Origin: Candidatus Thorarchaeota archaeon
GTDB lineage: Archaea; Asgardarchaeota; Thorarchaeia; Thorarchaeales; Thorarchaeaceae
Direction: 5' to 3'
DNA length: 64,000 bases
Assembly (NCBI GenBank): GCA_003345545.1
Contig: PRDH01000015.1
Coordinates: forward strand, 1 to 64,000
Shown here: one piece after another, positions 34,645 through 43,021 of the stretch
Layout of the letters: every line of letters starts with the position of its first letter
Numbering within the stretch: the stretch's first letter is position 1
The notes under the pieces: model-generated
Told to the model about the DNA's origin: nothing
The model's database searches: none
Seen by the model: the letters and a program-made list of their open reading frames with translations, nothing else
Made by a program: the position numbers and the translations under genes

Positions 34645-36483
34645 ATGGACAAGTATGAGCTGTTCAACAAGAATACTCAAGCGATTATTCATGGCTTTCA
34701 GGCCGATGCCATCCAAAGAATGCTCGACTTTGATTTCGTCTGCAAAAGAAGTACGCCCAGTGTAGCGGCTGTAGTTCGTGCTTCCCAGGAGGGCGCCATG
34801 GAATATCACAAGGTCTTTTGGGGCAGCAAGGAGATTGTGATTCCAATCTATAAGACTCTGGATTTGGCGGTGAAGAAACATCCAAACGCAGACGTGTTAA
34901 TCAATTTCTCGTCGTTCAGATCTGCATTTCCGACATCCAAGGAAGCCCTTGAAACAGATACAATCAGAACAATTGTGATTATCGCAGAAGGAGTCCCAGA
35001 ACGTCAGAGTAGAGAACTCATTGAAATAGCCGAGAAGAGGAAGAAGATCATCATAGGACCAGCAACAGTAGGAGGACTTCTTGCAGGGGCCTTCAAGATA
35101 GCTAATACCGCAGGTACAATTGATAACATCATCAAATCAAAGCTCTATAGACCGGGAAGCGTGGGATTCGTGTCAAAGTCGGGCGGTATGAGCAATGAGA
35201 TGTATTTCATGATTGCCCAGAACTCCGATGGCATCTATGAAGGAATAGCAGTCGGTGGAGATCGGTATCCTGGCTCAACACTAGTTGATCATATTCTGCG
35301 ATTTGAAGCCAACCCCAGAGTCAAGATGATTGTGTGCCTGGGGGAAGTCGGAGGGAGAGATGAGTACGCAATCGTTGATGCCATCAAGGTTGGGAAGGTG
35401 AAAAAGCCACTTGTCATGTGGGTCACAGGAACTTGCTCTAAGATTTTCCCAGCTGGAGTTCAGTTTGGGCATGCAGGAGCCATGGCAGGAACAGATATGG
35501 AAACTGCCGATGCAAAGAACAAAGCGCTGGCACACGTTGGCGTGATAGTACCACAGTCGTTTGATGACTTCGGTGATAGGATTCGGGAGACCTTCGAGAG
35601 GCTGAAGTCGGAGGGACGAATCGAGCCTATAGAGGAGTTCACTCCACCTGAGCTGCCCATGGATTTCAATAAAGCTCTTGCGAAAGGACTTGTAAGAAGA
35701 CCAACTGACGTTGTAACCACAATATCGAATGAAACAGGTGATGTGCTGACCTATAACGGTGTACCGATTGACAAAATCATCAGAGAAGACCTCTCGATAG
35801 GCTATGTGATAGGTCATCTCTGGTTCAAGAAGGAACTCCCACTGTTTGCTCAGAAATACATCGAAATCGTGCTAAAGTTGACTGCAGATCATGGTCCAGC
35901 TGTGTCAGGTGCACATAATGCGATTGTGGCTGTGCGTGCAGGGAAAGATCTCATGTCTTCGCTGGCCTCTGGCATCCTGACCATTGGCCCCAGATTTGGG
36001 GGAGCCATCTCAGATGCTGCAAAGTACTTCAAAGACGCACATGATTCAGGCAAGACTCCGCAGGAGTTCATTGACTACATGAAGGACGTAATAGGCATCA
36101 ATATACCTGGAATTGGACACCGTGTGAAATCAGTGCAAAACCCAGATGTCCGCGTTGAGCTGCTGAAGGAATTTGTTCGTAACAACTTTCCGAACCATCC
36201 CTACCTTGACTATGCACTTGAAGTTGAAAAATTAACCACTGTCAAGCGGAATAATCTGATTCTCAATGTGGACGGGTGCATAGGAATTTGCTTCTTGGAC
36301 CTCATGGAGAATCTTGACCTAACTCTGGAAGAAAAACAAGACATTCTGGATACTGAGATGCTGAATGGGTTGTTCGTTCTGGGGCGTTCAATTGGGATGA
36401 TGGGGCACATCTTCGATCAGAAGAGGCAACGTGCAGACCTGTACAGACAGCCCTGGGATGAGATTCTGTACACCACAAAATAG
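34645..36483 (+). CDS. aclA: ATP-citrate lyase large subunit (succinyl-CoA synthetase alpha plus citrate synthase-like domains)
   Basis: The 612-residue subunit joins an SCS-alpha-type phosphohistidine domain to a citrate-synthase-fold domain. Seen: TIIGPATVGG-like segment, VSKSGGMSNEM, the catalytic histidine H276 in QFGHAGA, and in the citrate-synthase part GIGHRVKSVQNPD and LNVDGCIG. Long stretches closely match animal ACLY and AclA of green sulfur bacteria. It is immediately downstream of aclB (one-base gap). Together they make acetyl-CoA and oxaloacetate from citrate, with the reverse direction also possible. Confidence 0.93.
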   Translation: MDKYELFNKNTQAIIHGFQADAIQRMLDFDFVCKRSTPSVAAVVRASQEGAMEYHKVFWGSKEIVIPIYKTLDLAVKKHPNADVLINFSSFRSAFPTSKEALETDTIRTIVIIAEGVPERQSRELIEIAEKRKKIIIGPATVGGLLAGAFKIANTAGTIDNIIKSKLYRPGSVGFVSKSGGMSNEMYFMIAQNSDGIYEGIAVGGDRYPGSTLVDHILRFEANPRVKMIVCLGEVGGRDEYAIVDAIKVGKVKKPLVMWVTGTCSKIFPAGVQFGHAGAMAGTDMETADAKNKALAHVGVIVPQSFDDFGDRIRETFERLKSEGRIEPIEEFTPPELPMDFNKALAKGLVRRPTDVVTTISNETGDVLTYNGVPIDKIIREDLSIGYVIGHLWFKKELPLFAQKYIEIVLKLTADHGPAVSGAHNAIVAVRAGKDLMSSLASGILTIGPRFGGAISDAAKYFKDAHDSGKTPQEFIDYMKDVIGINIPGIGHRVKSVQNPDVRVELLKEFVRNNFPNHPYLDYALEVEKLTTVKRNNLILNVDGCIGICFLDLMENLDLTLEEKQDILDTEMLNGLFVLGRSIGMMGHIFDQKRQRADLYRQPWDEILYTTK

Positions 36484-36517
36484 AATTCGAATTCAAAGAG
36501 AAGAGAGAGTCTATGAA

Positions 36518-37846
36518 ATGACGGAATACGAAAAACTAGTACCCCCAAAAAGGGGAAAGAAAATAACAGTCAAGAACGGTAAATGGACGGTTCCCGACAA
36601 TCCGATTGTTTGTTGGATTGAAGGAGATGGCATTGGCCCGGAAATCAGCAGTGTAATGCGAAAGGTTGTAGATGCAGCAGTCGAGAAAGCCTACAAAGGA
36701 AAACGAAAGATTGAGTGGTTCGAGATCTACGCAGGGAATAAGGCTCGTGCTCTCTATAACCCAAAAGTCACTGATGAGCAGCTCAAAGCGCTATCACCAC
36801 AAGACCAACGAAAGGCCTACCTGCCTGATGACACTCTGAAGGCAGTACGCGAATATCATGTCGCCATAAAAGGACCGTGCGAAACACCTGTTGGTAAGGG
36901 ATTTTCATCCATCAATGTTGGGCTTCGACAGTTCTTGAGCCTGGGTGTCTGCTTGAGGCCTGTTTGGCATATCAAGGGGGTTCCTGCTCCTGTCAATGAC
37001 CCCGATGCAATAGACATGGTCGTATTTCGCGAGAACCTAGAAGACATCTATGCTGGGATTGAGGCCTACCCGGGCTCTGAACAGGCCAAACAGATCATCA
37101 ATTTCCTTAGAACGGAATGGAAGGTTCCAGTTGACTCCGAGAGTCTACGAGATTCGTCTGGCATATCAATCAAGCCCATGTCCCCTGAGAACTCAAAGAA
37201 TCTTGTAAGGAGTGCCATCGAGTATGCAATAAAGATGAAACGACATGTCGTGACGATATGTCATAAAGGGAACATCATGAAGGCTACTGAAGGGCAATTC
37301 ATGAACTGGGGCTATGAGGTCGCCAAGGAGGAGTTCAGAAACGTCATTGTCACTGAGGAGGAACTCAACCAAAAGTATGGCGGCGATGTCAAGAAAGCAA
37401 TTGCCGATGGAAAAATCCTCGTAAATGATCGGATTCAAGATGCAATGTTCCAACAGGTCTTGCTTAGGCCAATGGAGTATGAGGTGCTGGCTATGCCTAA
37501 CCTCAACGGTGACTATCTCTCAGACCAGCTTGCAGCCCAAGTGGGCGGACTTGGCTTTGCACCGGGAGCGAATCTCAACGATAACATCTTCTTCGCTGAA
37601 GCAACTCATGGTACTGCTCCAAAACACGCGGGGAAGAATGAAATCAACCCAGGTTCAATCATTCTTTCAGCCTGCCTGATGTTGGAGCACATGGGATGGG
37701 GTGAGGCATCGAGCATCATTAGGTCTGCGGTTTCGAAGACAGTAGAGTCAAAGAAAGTGACCTATGACATTGCTCGCCAATTGACACCCCCGGTTGAACC
37801 CATATCGACAACAAAATTCAGTGATGAGATCATAAAGAACCTCTAG
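36518..37846 (+). CDS. icd: Isocitrate dehydrogenase, probably NADP-dependent
   Basis: The 442-residue enzyme is a type I isocitrate dehydrogenase of the bacterial/archaeal group. Seen: IEGDGIGPEISS, the substrate serine region GKGFSSINVGLRQ, RENLEDIYAGIE and DQLAAQVGGLGFAPG. At the coenzyme site HGTAPKHAGKN has a lysine where NADP enzymes have Lys and NAD enzymes have Asp, so NADP is likely. ATG at 36518 was chosen over an earlier in-frame start because purine-rich bases precede it. It completes the run aconitase-ACL-IDH. Confidence 0.92.
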   Translation: MTEYEKLVPPKRGKKITVKNGKWTVPDNPIVCWIEGDGIGPEISSVMRKVVDAAVEKAYKGKRKIEWFEIYAGNKARALYNPKVTDEQLKALSPQDQRKAYLPDDTLKAVREYHVAIKGPCETPVGKGFSSINVGLRQFLSLGVCLRPVWHIKGVPAPVNDPDAIDMVVFRENLEDIYAGIEAYPGSEQAKQIINFLRTEWKVPVDSESLRDSSGISIKPMSPENSKNLVRSAIEYAIKMKRHVVTICHKGNIMKATEGQFMNWGYEVAKEEFRNVIVTEEELNQKYGGDVKKAIADGKILVNDRIQDAMFQQVLLRPMEYEVLAMPNLNGDYLSDQLAAQVGGLGFAPGANLNDNIFFAEATHGTAPKHAGKNEINPGSIILSACLMLEHMGWGEASSIIRSAVSKTVESKKVTYDIARQLTPPVEPISTTKFSDEIIKNL

Positions 37847-37862
37847 TCATTGAAGTAGACCT

Positions 37863-37878
37863 GGTCCTATCAAGGACC
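37863..37878. repeat. Hairpin GGTCC-TATCAA-GGACC downstream of icd
   Basis: A five-base-pair stem with a six-base loop just after the IDH stop. It is followed by a longer hairpin at 37921. No T-run follows, so function is unclear: a transcript 3' end structure or RNA-processing element are the likely options. Confidence 0.4.
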
Positions 37879-37920
37879 GGATCAGTTCATCCAATCCCTC
37901 ATCAGATGGATATACAAAGA

Positions 37921-37945
37921 GTGGCAACCACTTCAGGGTTGCCAC
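37921..37945. repeat. Hairpin GTGGCAACC-loop-GGTTGCCAC downstream of icd
   Basis: A perfect nine-base-pair stem with a seven-base loop (acttcag), about 75 bases after the IDH stop. It lies between icd and the convergent arrestin-like gene and could mark the 3' ends of both transcripts. Confidence 0.5.
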
Positions 37946-38022
37946 AGTGCTGGATAGCTCATAGGTCATAATCTTAGCCGAGAGCCTTCCTCAATAGGCT
38001 GGGACTACGAGTAATAGCCTGC

Positions 38023-38478
38023 TTAGAAAGTGATGACGAGTTCCATGTCGTGGCTGGTCACATCAGGTCGACCTTTGACGCCAATCACGCCTTTCATCAT
38101 CCAAGTATTACGGGCGTTCATGCTACGGTAGGTCGGAGGCACGCTTGAGGGTAAGGGGAGACTGAAGGGGATGCTTTCCCTGAAACCACTAGTGAAATGT
38201 CTTCCTCCTGCCACAGTGAGCTTACCTTGATGAAGTGTGCTGGTCTGCTCGGCGGTCACAGGTACCTGCTTGTTCTGAACCATCTTGTTTTGGGTGGCTC
38301 GGGTCCATTCGTTGACCCAGATCTCAATACGGAGTTCATCGGCGTCGAATTCTTCCGATGCCGAAATATCGAGTTTACCTTGCAGCGGCTCTCTTAGGCT
38401 GAACGTTCCCTTGTCAAGCAGCACTGCAATAGACGCGTTTGGTGCTTTTAGCTTACCAAGAAATCCCATAGACTTCAC
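38023..38478 (-). CDS. Arrestin/Spo0M-like beta-sandwich protein
   Basis: The 151-residue protein shows the alternating beta-strand pattern of the arrestin-like fold: NASIAVLLDKGTFSLREPLQGKLDI, ELRIEIWVNEW, a long insertion, SIPFSLPLPSSVPPTYRS and NTWMMKGVIGVKG. This resembles sporulation-control protein Spo0M and arrestin-domain proteins; the match is by pattern and is moderate. In eukaryotes arrestin folds recruit trafficking proteins, but no role here is known. The start is a GTG at 38478 or the ATG at 38469. It is convergent with IDH. Confidence 0.55.
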   Translation of the reverse strand: MKSMGFLGKLKAPNASIAVLLDKGTFSLREPLQGKLDISASEEFDADELRIEIWVNEWTRATQNKMVQNKQVPVTAEQTSTLHQGKLTVAGGRHFTSGFRESIPFSLPLPSSVPPTYRSMNARNTWMMKGVIGVKGRPDVTSHDMELVITF

Positions 38479-38890
38479 ATCATTTTATGTATTGAACCCA
38501 GATTATGCTGGGTTGCGTGCCATACTGAGGAGGCTGTTCATTTAGCATTTGCGCCTATTGCTTGAAACATGACTGAAGATTGACCTCGAAGCTGGGTGTG
38601 CCTGCAATCTGACCCGCCAGACGTTCCCCTAGCTCGACCTCGTAGGTGCACTGACTGAGAGACAAAATCACTATTCTACTGAGCCATCATACTGAACCAA
38701 CCTTCAAGCTTGTCCACTCCTTCGAGCCGAATAGTTGTGTCTTGCTCTGTAGGAATAGGTGTTATGATGTCTGATTTCCATCTTTTGAAGCATCTTGAAA
38801 CGTAAAGAGGCGAAATATGTTCTATGAATTGTGCTAGCCGACCACCGTTCATAGGATACAGAATGGTGGTTATTAAAGGAGAAGTCGAGG
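38479..38890. other. Intergenic region without a supported gene
   Basis: About 410 bases separate the Spo0M-like gene (minus) from the secreted acidic protein (plus). A weak minus-strand frame of 58 residues (38676-38852) has no clear ribosome site. A TTATTAAA element near 38872 could be a box A for the acidic protein gene, leaving a very short leader. Nothing else was seen. Confidence 0.4.
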
Positions 38891-40198
38891 ATGGTTCTGG
38901 TGAACTATATAATGAAACACAATGTTTCGAAAGTATTGCTGCTTGCACTGATGTTTCTATTGTTAGCATCATTTTCTCCTGCTATTGCATTTTCAAACAG
39001 TCAGAGTGATGATGCTACTACTGGAACCAAGCACGCGCAGTCTGACGATAACAGTACCATTACTGATGATGACGACGAGCATGAGCTCGATGAGCATCGG
39101 GATGATGATGGGACTGCTTGGATAGAAACTGACATCATGACGGTGACTCTGAGTCCGGAGATGCCGACCTACCAGTATTGGTATGCAACTGACAACAATG
39201 GGAGTCTTGCTCGTTTCATGATCAGCTACAGAATGATTGTTGAGTTTGAGGACTCCAATGGCGACGGTGTCTTCCAAGCCAACGAAACAATCGCCTTTGC
39301 GCCGCTTGATGCCTTCGAGTGGAGCCTTCAAACCGGGACTATCACTGATAGTCTTGACCAAGTTGTAGAGGTCTTTGCCTCGTACACAAAGGGCGGCTTG
39401 AGTGGTGAGTGGGAGGACGATTGGTTCGAAGACTGGATGCCCGAGCTTGGAGATGATGGTGAGGGCGATGACAACTCAACGCTCTTGGCCAGTGATGGTG
39501 AGAGCAACTACAACTTCACAAGATTCTCCGAAATGACCCTCCGTTTCTATGGTCACATCTACACGACTGACACCGAGGGAAATGTCACTGATGACTTTGG
39601 CTTCCAATCCAATTACACCGTTGCTGGCGGATCGGAACTCAAGGTAGACATTGAGATCGGAAACTTTCCATTCCTCTCGAACACTTCGAAGGTTGCAGTA
39701 CTGAATTATATGCGAGAAGACGTTGCGTCAACAGATGATTCAGATCACTTCTTCAGGCTTCATGAGGATGATAGCGATGATGAGGTTGAGTCCGAGGATA
39801 TATCTGATGACCATGGAACAATGTTCGAAGACAAGGATGATGACCATGATGGTGAAGATGATAGCATTCAACAGCTCTCAATTGTTGATGATGCCACCAA
39901 CACTACTCGCGGGCTCTATACTTGGCTTGACAGGGCATTGATAACCTATCTGAACAGCACTCAAGTTGCAGTGGATGTAGGTGCTTCCTACTGGACAGAT
40001 GGGAACGGACTTCTGCTGTTCCTAGTATATCCTAACTTCGATGGAGGCTCCATCTTGCATGACCCATCAATGAAACTCCTCGAGGATGGAGCGCCAACAG
40101 GTGGTGCATCAGGAATTCTAGGTCTGGAAACAATCGCTTTGATTGGTGTCGCAGCAGCAATCATTGTAGTTGCCGGGCTGGCAATCAAACGCCGTTAG
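38891..40198 (+). CDS. Secreted, membrane-tethered acidic protein with an EF-hand-like loop
   Basis: The 435-residue protein has an N-terminal signal helix (about residues 14-35), a region with a canonical EF-hand loop (DSNGDGVFQANE, residues 121-132, with Asp and Glu at the calcium positions), a very Asp/Glu- and His-rich region around residues 280-330, and a C-terminal anchor helix with RR at the end. N-glycosylation sequons are plentiful. It probably sits on the outer face and binds divalent metal. A GGAG eight bases before the ATG supports the start; a second ATG at 38912 is possible. Confidence 0.65.
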   Translation: MVLVNYIMKHNVSKVLLLALMFLLLASFSPAIAFSNSQSDDATTGTKHAQSDDNSTITDDDDEHELDEHRDDDGTAWIETDIMTVTLSPEMPTYQYWYATDNNGSLARFMISYRMIVEFEDSNGDGVFQANETIAFAPLDAFEWSLQTGTITDSLDQVVEVFASYTKGGLSGEWEDDWFEDWMPELGDDGEGDDNSTLLASDGESNYNFTRFSEMTLRFYGHIYTTDTEGNVTDDFGFQSNYTVAGGSELKVDIEIGNFPFLSNTSKVAVLNYMREDVASTDDSDHFFRLHEDDSDDEVESEDISDDHGTMFEDKDDDHDGEDDSIQQLSIVDDATNTTRGLYTWLDRALITYLNSTQVAVDVGASYWTDGNGLLLFLVYPNFDGGSILHDPSMKLLEDGAPTGGASGILGLETIALIGVAAAIIVVAGLAIKRR

Positions 40199-40202
40199 TC
40201 TT

Positions 40203-40239
40203 GTAGGGGGAGTTCGCTCCCTCTACTCGACTTCTTTTT
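40203..40239 (+). terminator. Terminator hairpin with TTCG tetraloop after the acidic protein gene
   Basis: GTAGGGGGAG-TTCG-CTCCCTCTAC forms a ten-base-pair stem (one G-T wobble) with a stable TTCG tetraloop, followed by a TTTTT run (40235-40239). It lies five bases after the stop, so the acidic protein gene is terminated before the next gene starts. Confidence 0.72.
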
Positions 40240-40292
40240 CTTTCAAACAGATGGATTATTAGACTCTATGACAAGACAATGAGTTGGTCCTT

Positions 40293-41297
40293 ATGCAGAG
40301 AACGACAGCACGCATCCTCGTGCTTGTATCAATCCTAGTTCTAGGTGTATTTGCCTTGAACAATCAAGCCAGCGCAGCATCCGGGACTCAGAACATCATG
40401 ATGACAGACATGCATGTTCATGCAGAACTGGGGGCTGACTGTTCATCTGAGGTCTTGATGGAAACAAATGTGATAAACATGGGACCGACCGACTTGAACT
40501 CGTTTGATATTAGAGTCGATGTACGAGGCCTGCTGGTGAATTCAGCCAATCTTAACGGATCTCTTGTTGATACCACCGTTTCTCCTCTGAGCAACTATGT
40601 GATTGTGACAGTTGAGCCCTATGCTCCTATTCCTTCAGGAGCTTCGATGATGCTGAATCTCAATTTCACAACGCAGTGTCTTCAGGAACGCATTGGCCTC
40701 AGCAGCGACGGCACAATGTACGTCAACCATTTAATCTACTATATTCGTCCTCTTGATGAGGTTCACAATCTCACTTTCGCAGCTGCACTCCCACCTCATG
40801 CTGTACTTGACTTAGAGGCTGCAGCACCGCTCTTTCCCAGCGCAACATCGAACCATACAGATGGCATAAGGACTGTATATGTCTGGAGGATGGATACTCT
40901 TCTCCCAGGACAGGAGGTTGCGTATATCATCAAGTACCTGATACCTGCAGCCCTTCTTGACACCCCAGCGACTATCACGGACAATTCCTTAGTCATTGGC
41001 ATACTCGCCGCAGTAGGTGCAGCGGGAGCTGTACTCATCCTTGAGCGGACACCAGCTTGGATAAAACAATTGAGGGCAAGAGAAGTCGTTGTCAGTGGGA
41101 GGATATCAAGTCAAGAACAAGAGATTCTTGATTTTCTTTCCTCTCGTGGAGGATCATGTTCACAGAGAGAGATCTATGCAGGTCTGGATATGTCCCAGGC
41201 AATGGCTAGTATGATGCTTACATCACTTGAGGAACGTGGTCTCATCAAGAGACTACGAAGTGGAAGAGAGAATATTGTACACATTATGGAAGACTAG
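40293..41297 (+). CDS. Ectodomain protein with a cytoplasmic winged-helix domain (membrane-tethered regulator)
   Basis: The 334-residue protein starts with a signal/anchor helix (about residues 8-25), has an extracellular beta-rich domain of about 190 residues, a transmembrane helix near residues 235-250 (VIGILAAVGAAGAVLIL), then a cytoplasmic winged-helix domain with GGSCSQREIYAGLDMSQAMASMMLTSLEERGLI. This is the layout of archaeal one-component regulators that sense something outside and bind DNA directly. It overlaps the convergent hdrB gene by four bases. The ligand is unknown. Confidence 0.7.
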   Translation: MQRTTARILVLVSILVLGVFALNNQASAASGTQNIMMTDMHVHAELGADCSSEVLMETNVINMGPTDLNSFDIRVDVRGLLVNSANLNGSLVDTTVSPLSNYVIVTVEPYAPIPSGASMMLNLNFTTQCLQERIGLSSDGTMYVNHLIYYIRPLDEVHNLTFAAALPPHAVLDLEAAAPLFPSATSNHTDGIRTVYVWRMDTLLPGQEVAYIIKYLIPAALLDTPATITDNSLVIGILAAVGAAGAVLILERTPAWIKQLRAREVVVSGRISSQEQEILDFLSSRGGSCSQREIYAGLDMSQAMASMMLTSLEERGLIKRLRSGRENIVHIMED

Positions 41298-42217
41298 GAT
41301 TCTTCCACTTTGATACCAATCCGCTGCCATGCAGGTTCGCTCTTTCGCTGTATGTATTGAAGATGCGTGGCCAAACCGAATTCTTCTGGCTCATGGCCAA
41401 ATGCCAAGGCAAGTAGTTCAACAACATGAAGAATATCAAAGGTATACTCCTTTTCGAAGTACTTCTGAATCTCCACCTGGCCCATATCCAGTTGCAGCTC
41501 ACAGAATGGACATGGTGTCACAATCATGTCAGCGCCTCCGGCCTCAATCAGACTATCAAACTTCTGCTTTGTGAATTCGAGGGCGAGCTTCACATCTGCT
41601 GTTCTGACTGCGCCACCAGCACCACAACATATCAGCTCATCCTTGTAGGGAACATATTCGGCACCCGAGGTCTCACAGAGTTCTCGAAATATGTGGGGTC
41701 GCTCCGAATCATCTTTCTGTTTGACGCTCTTTGGTCGCATCCAATGACAACCAGGATGTAGAGCCATCCGGACCCCCTTTAGTGGCCGCGTGACCTGCTC
41801 ACGGATTTTCTCCAGACCTGCTATCTTGTACAGGGCATCAACATAGTGCCAGACCTCAATGGTTCCCTTGAATTCACGATTTACCTCTGCGAGGTTCTCG
41901 TTGACTTTTTCCCTGAGTTCGGCGTCATGTTTCAGTTCATGATTGGCATCCCATAAACTAGCAAAACAGCCATTACAACCGGTCGTGATTGGATGGCCAC
42001 CAGCTTCTGCAATCGTAAGGTTCCGAGCCGCGATTGTCGCCCAAGTCACTCGATCGAATGATCCAAAGACACCTGGAGCAGGACAGCAAGTGGCACCTTC
42101 CATATCAAGGAGTTCAATGCCAAGATCCTTGAAGACAAGCTTCGCTGCTTTTTCGACACTTGGATATCTATGAGGAATGATGCATCCAAGGAAATGGTAG
42201 AAGGATTTCTTAGCCAT
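41294..42217 (-). CDS. hdrB: HdrB-like protein, second copy
   Basis: The 307-residue protein has the CCG-domain pattern of HdrB: FLGCIIPHRYPSVEKA, EGATCCPAPG (with Pro where the first copy has Gly), GCNGCFASL, HPGCHWMRP, LICCGAGGAVRT and CPFCELQ. The ATG at 42217 has GAGGAG eight bases upstream. It forms a pair with the HdrC-like gene two bases upstream, but no HdrA gene is next to it, so it may use one of the HdrA proteins encoded about 11 kb away. Confidence 0.9.
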   Translation of the reverse strand: MAKKSFYHFLGCIIPHRYPSVEKAAKLVFKDLGIELLDMEGATCCPAPGVFGSFDRVTWATIAARNLTIAEAGGHPITTGCNGCFASLWDANHELKHDAELREKVNENLAEVNREFKGTIEVWHYVDALYKIAGLEKIREQVTRPLKGVRMALHPGCHWMRPKSVKQKDDSERPHIFRELCETSGAEYVPYKDELICCGAGGAVRTADVKLALEFTKQKFDSLIEAGGADMIVTPCPFCELQLDMGQVEIQKYFEKEYTFDILHVVELLALAFGHEPEEFGLATHLQYIQRKSEPAWQRIGIKVEES

Positions 42218-42219
42218 AG

Positions 42220-42765
42220 CTATTTCTCCTCTTTCTCAGCAACGAGCCTGTCAAAACCTGTCTTCTTTGCAATCTTGCGTAGCTCCTCGATTGCTTCGGG
42301 GTATCTGCTGGCATTGGGTGGAACTCGCTCAAGGCCAACCTTCTCACGTAGGTTTTGCCATGACTCGCTGTCTAGAGGGACTGCATGACCAGCTTGGAGC
42401 ACTTTTTGGGCTGTCTTCTGATGCGGGACTAGCATGTAACCCTCGGCAACAGCAATATTCCGAATTGCCTTGATGACATCAGTCGGTTTCACATCTTGTG
42501 GGCAACGATCAGTGCAGGTATAACAAGTAGTGCAGTACCAGAGTTCTTTTGCAGAGATGCACTGCTCCTTGAGGCCAAGGAGAGCCTTTCGAATAATCCC
42601 CCTCACAAGATAGTTAGTTCGTGCTCCGGCAGGACAGCTTCCACTACATGTGCCACACTGGTAGCAGCTCTGGATGTTGGGACCACCGATCTTCTTGATC
42701 ATCTGAACGAAGGAGTCATCAGGGAGGTCGATTTCGATTGTGGCTTTTTCCTCAGTACTGGTCAA
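42220..42765 (-). CDS. hdrC: HdrC-like protein, second copy
   Basis: The 181-residue ferredoxin-like protein has two 4Fe-4S motifs, CYQCGTCSGSCPAG and CTTCYTCTDRCPQDV, and matches HdrC in length and layout. The start is a TTG at 42765 with GGTG seven bases upstream. It is followed by the HdrB-like gene with a two-base gap. The pair probably forms a separate disulfide- or redox-active module, perhaps partnering one of the double HdrA proteins or another electron donor. Confidence 0.9.
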   Translation of the reverse strand: MTSTEEKATIEIDLPDDSFVQMIKKIGGPNIQSCYQCGTCSGSCPAGARTNYLVRGIIRKALLGLKEQCISAKELWYCTTCYTCTDRCPQDVKPTDVIKAIRNIAVAEGYMLVPHQKTAQKVLQAGHAVPLDSESWQNLREKVGLERVPPNASRYPEAIEELRKIAKKTGFDRLVAEKEEK

Positions 42766-43021
42766 GATAATGCACCGACAGGATGGAGGAGGTGATTTTC
42801 AGCCTTAAATTCATTACCAAAAGGTCACATTATCTGAGGCCTGTTCATCAGGTCTCTCGAATCAAAGGATTCCACCGCTACGATGGTGAGGTTGCGGCAT
42901 GAAAGATAGTATCTCTCGTGGGAGCATAGACAACAATACATTTGATTCAGAATTTCTGGACAACGCTACGGATGCATAAGCTAGCGGGCTCAGGGATTCC
43001 AAGCTGCGAAACGCTTGGCAT

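Noticed and set aside
38676-38852. Possible small minus-strand ORF (58 residues) in the gap before the acidic protein gene
   Set aside because: No Shine-Dalgarno, no recognised family, and it overlaps the promoter region of the plus-strand gene.
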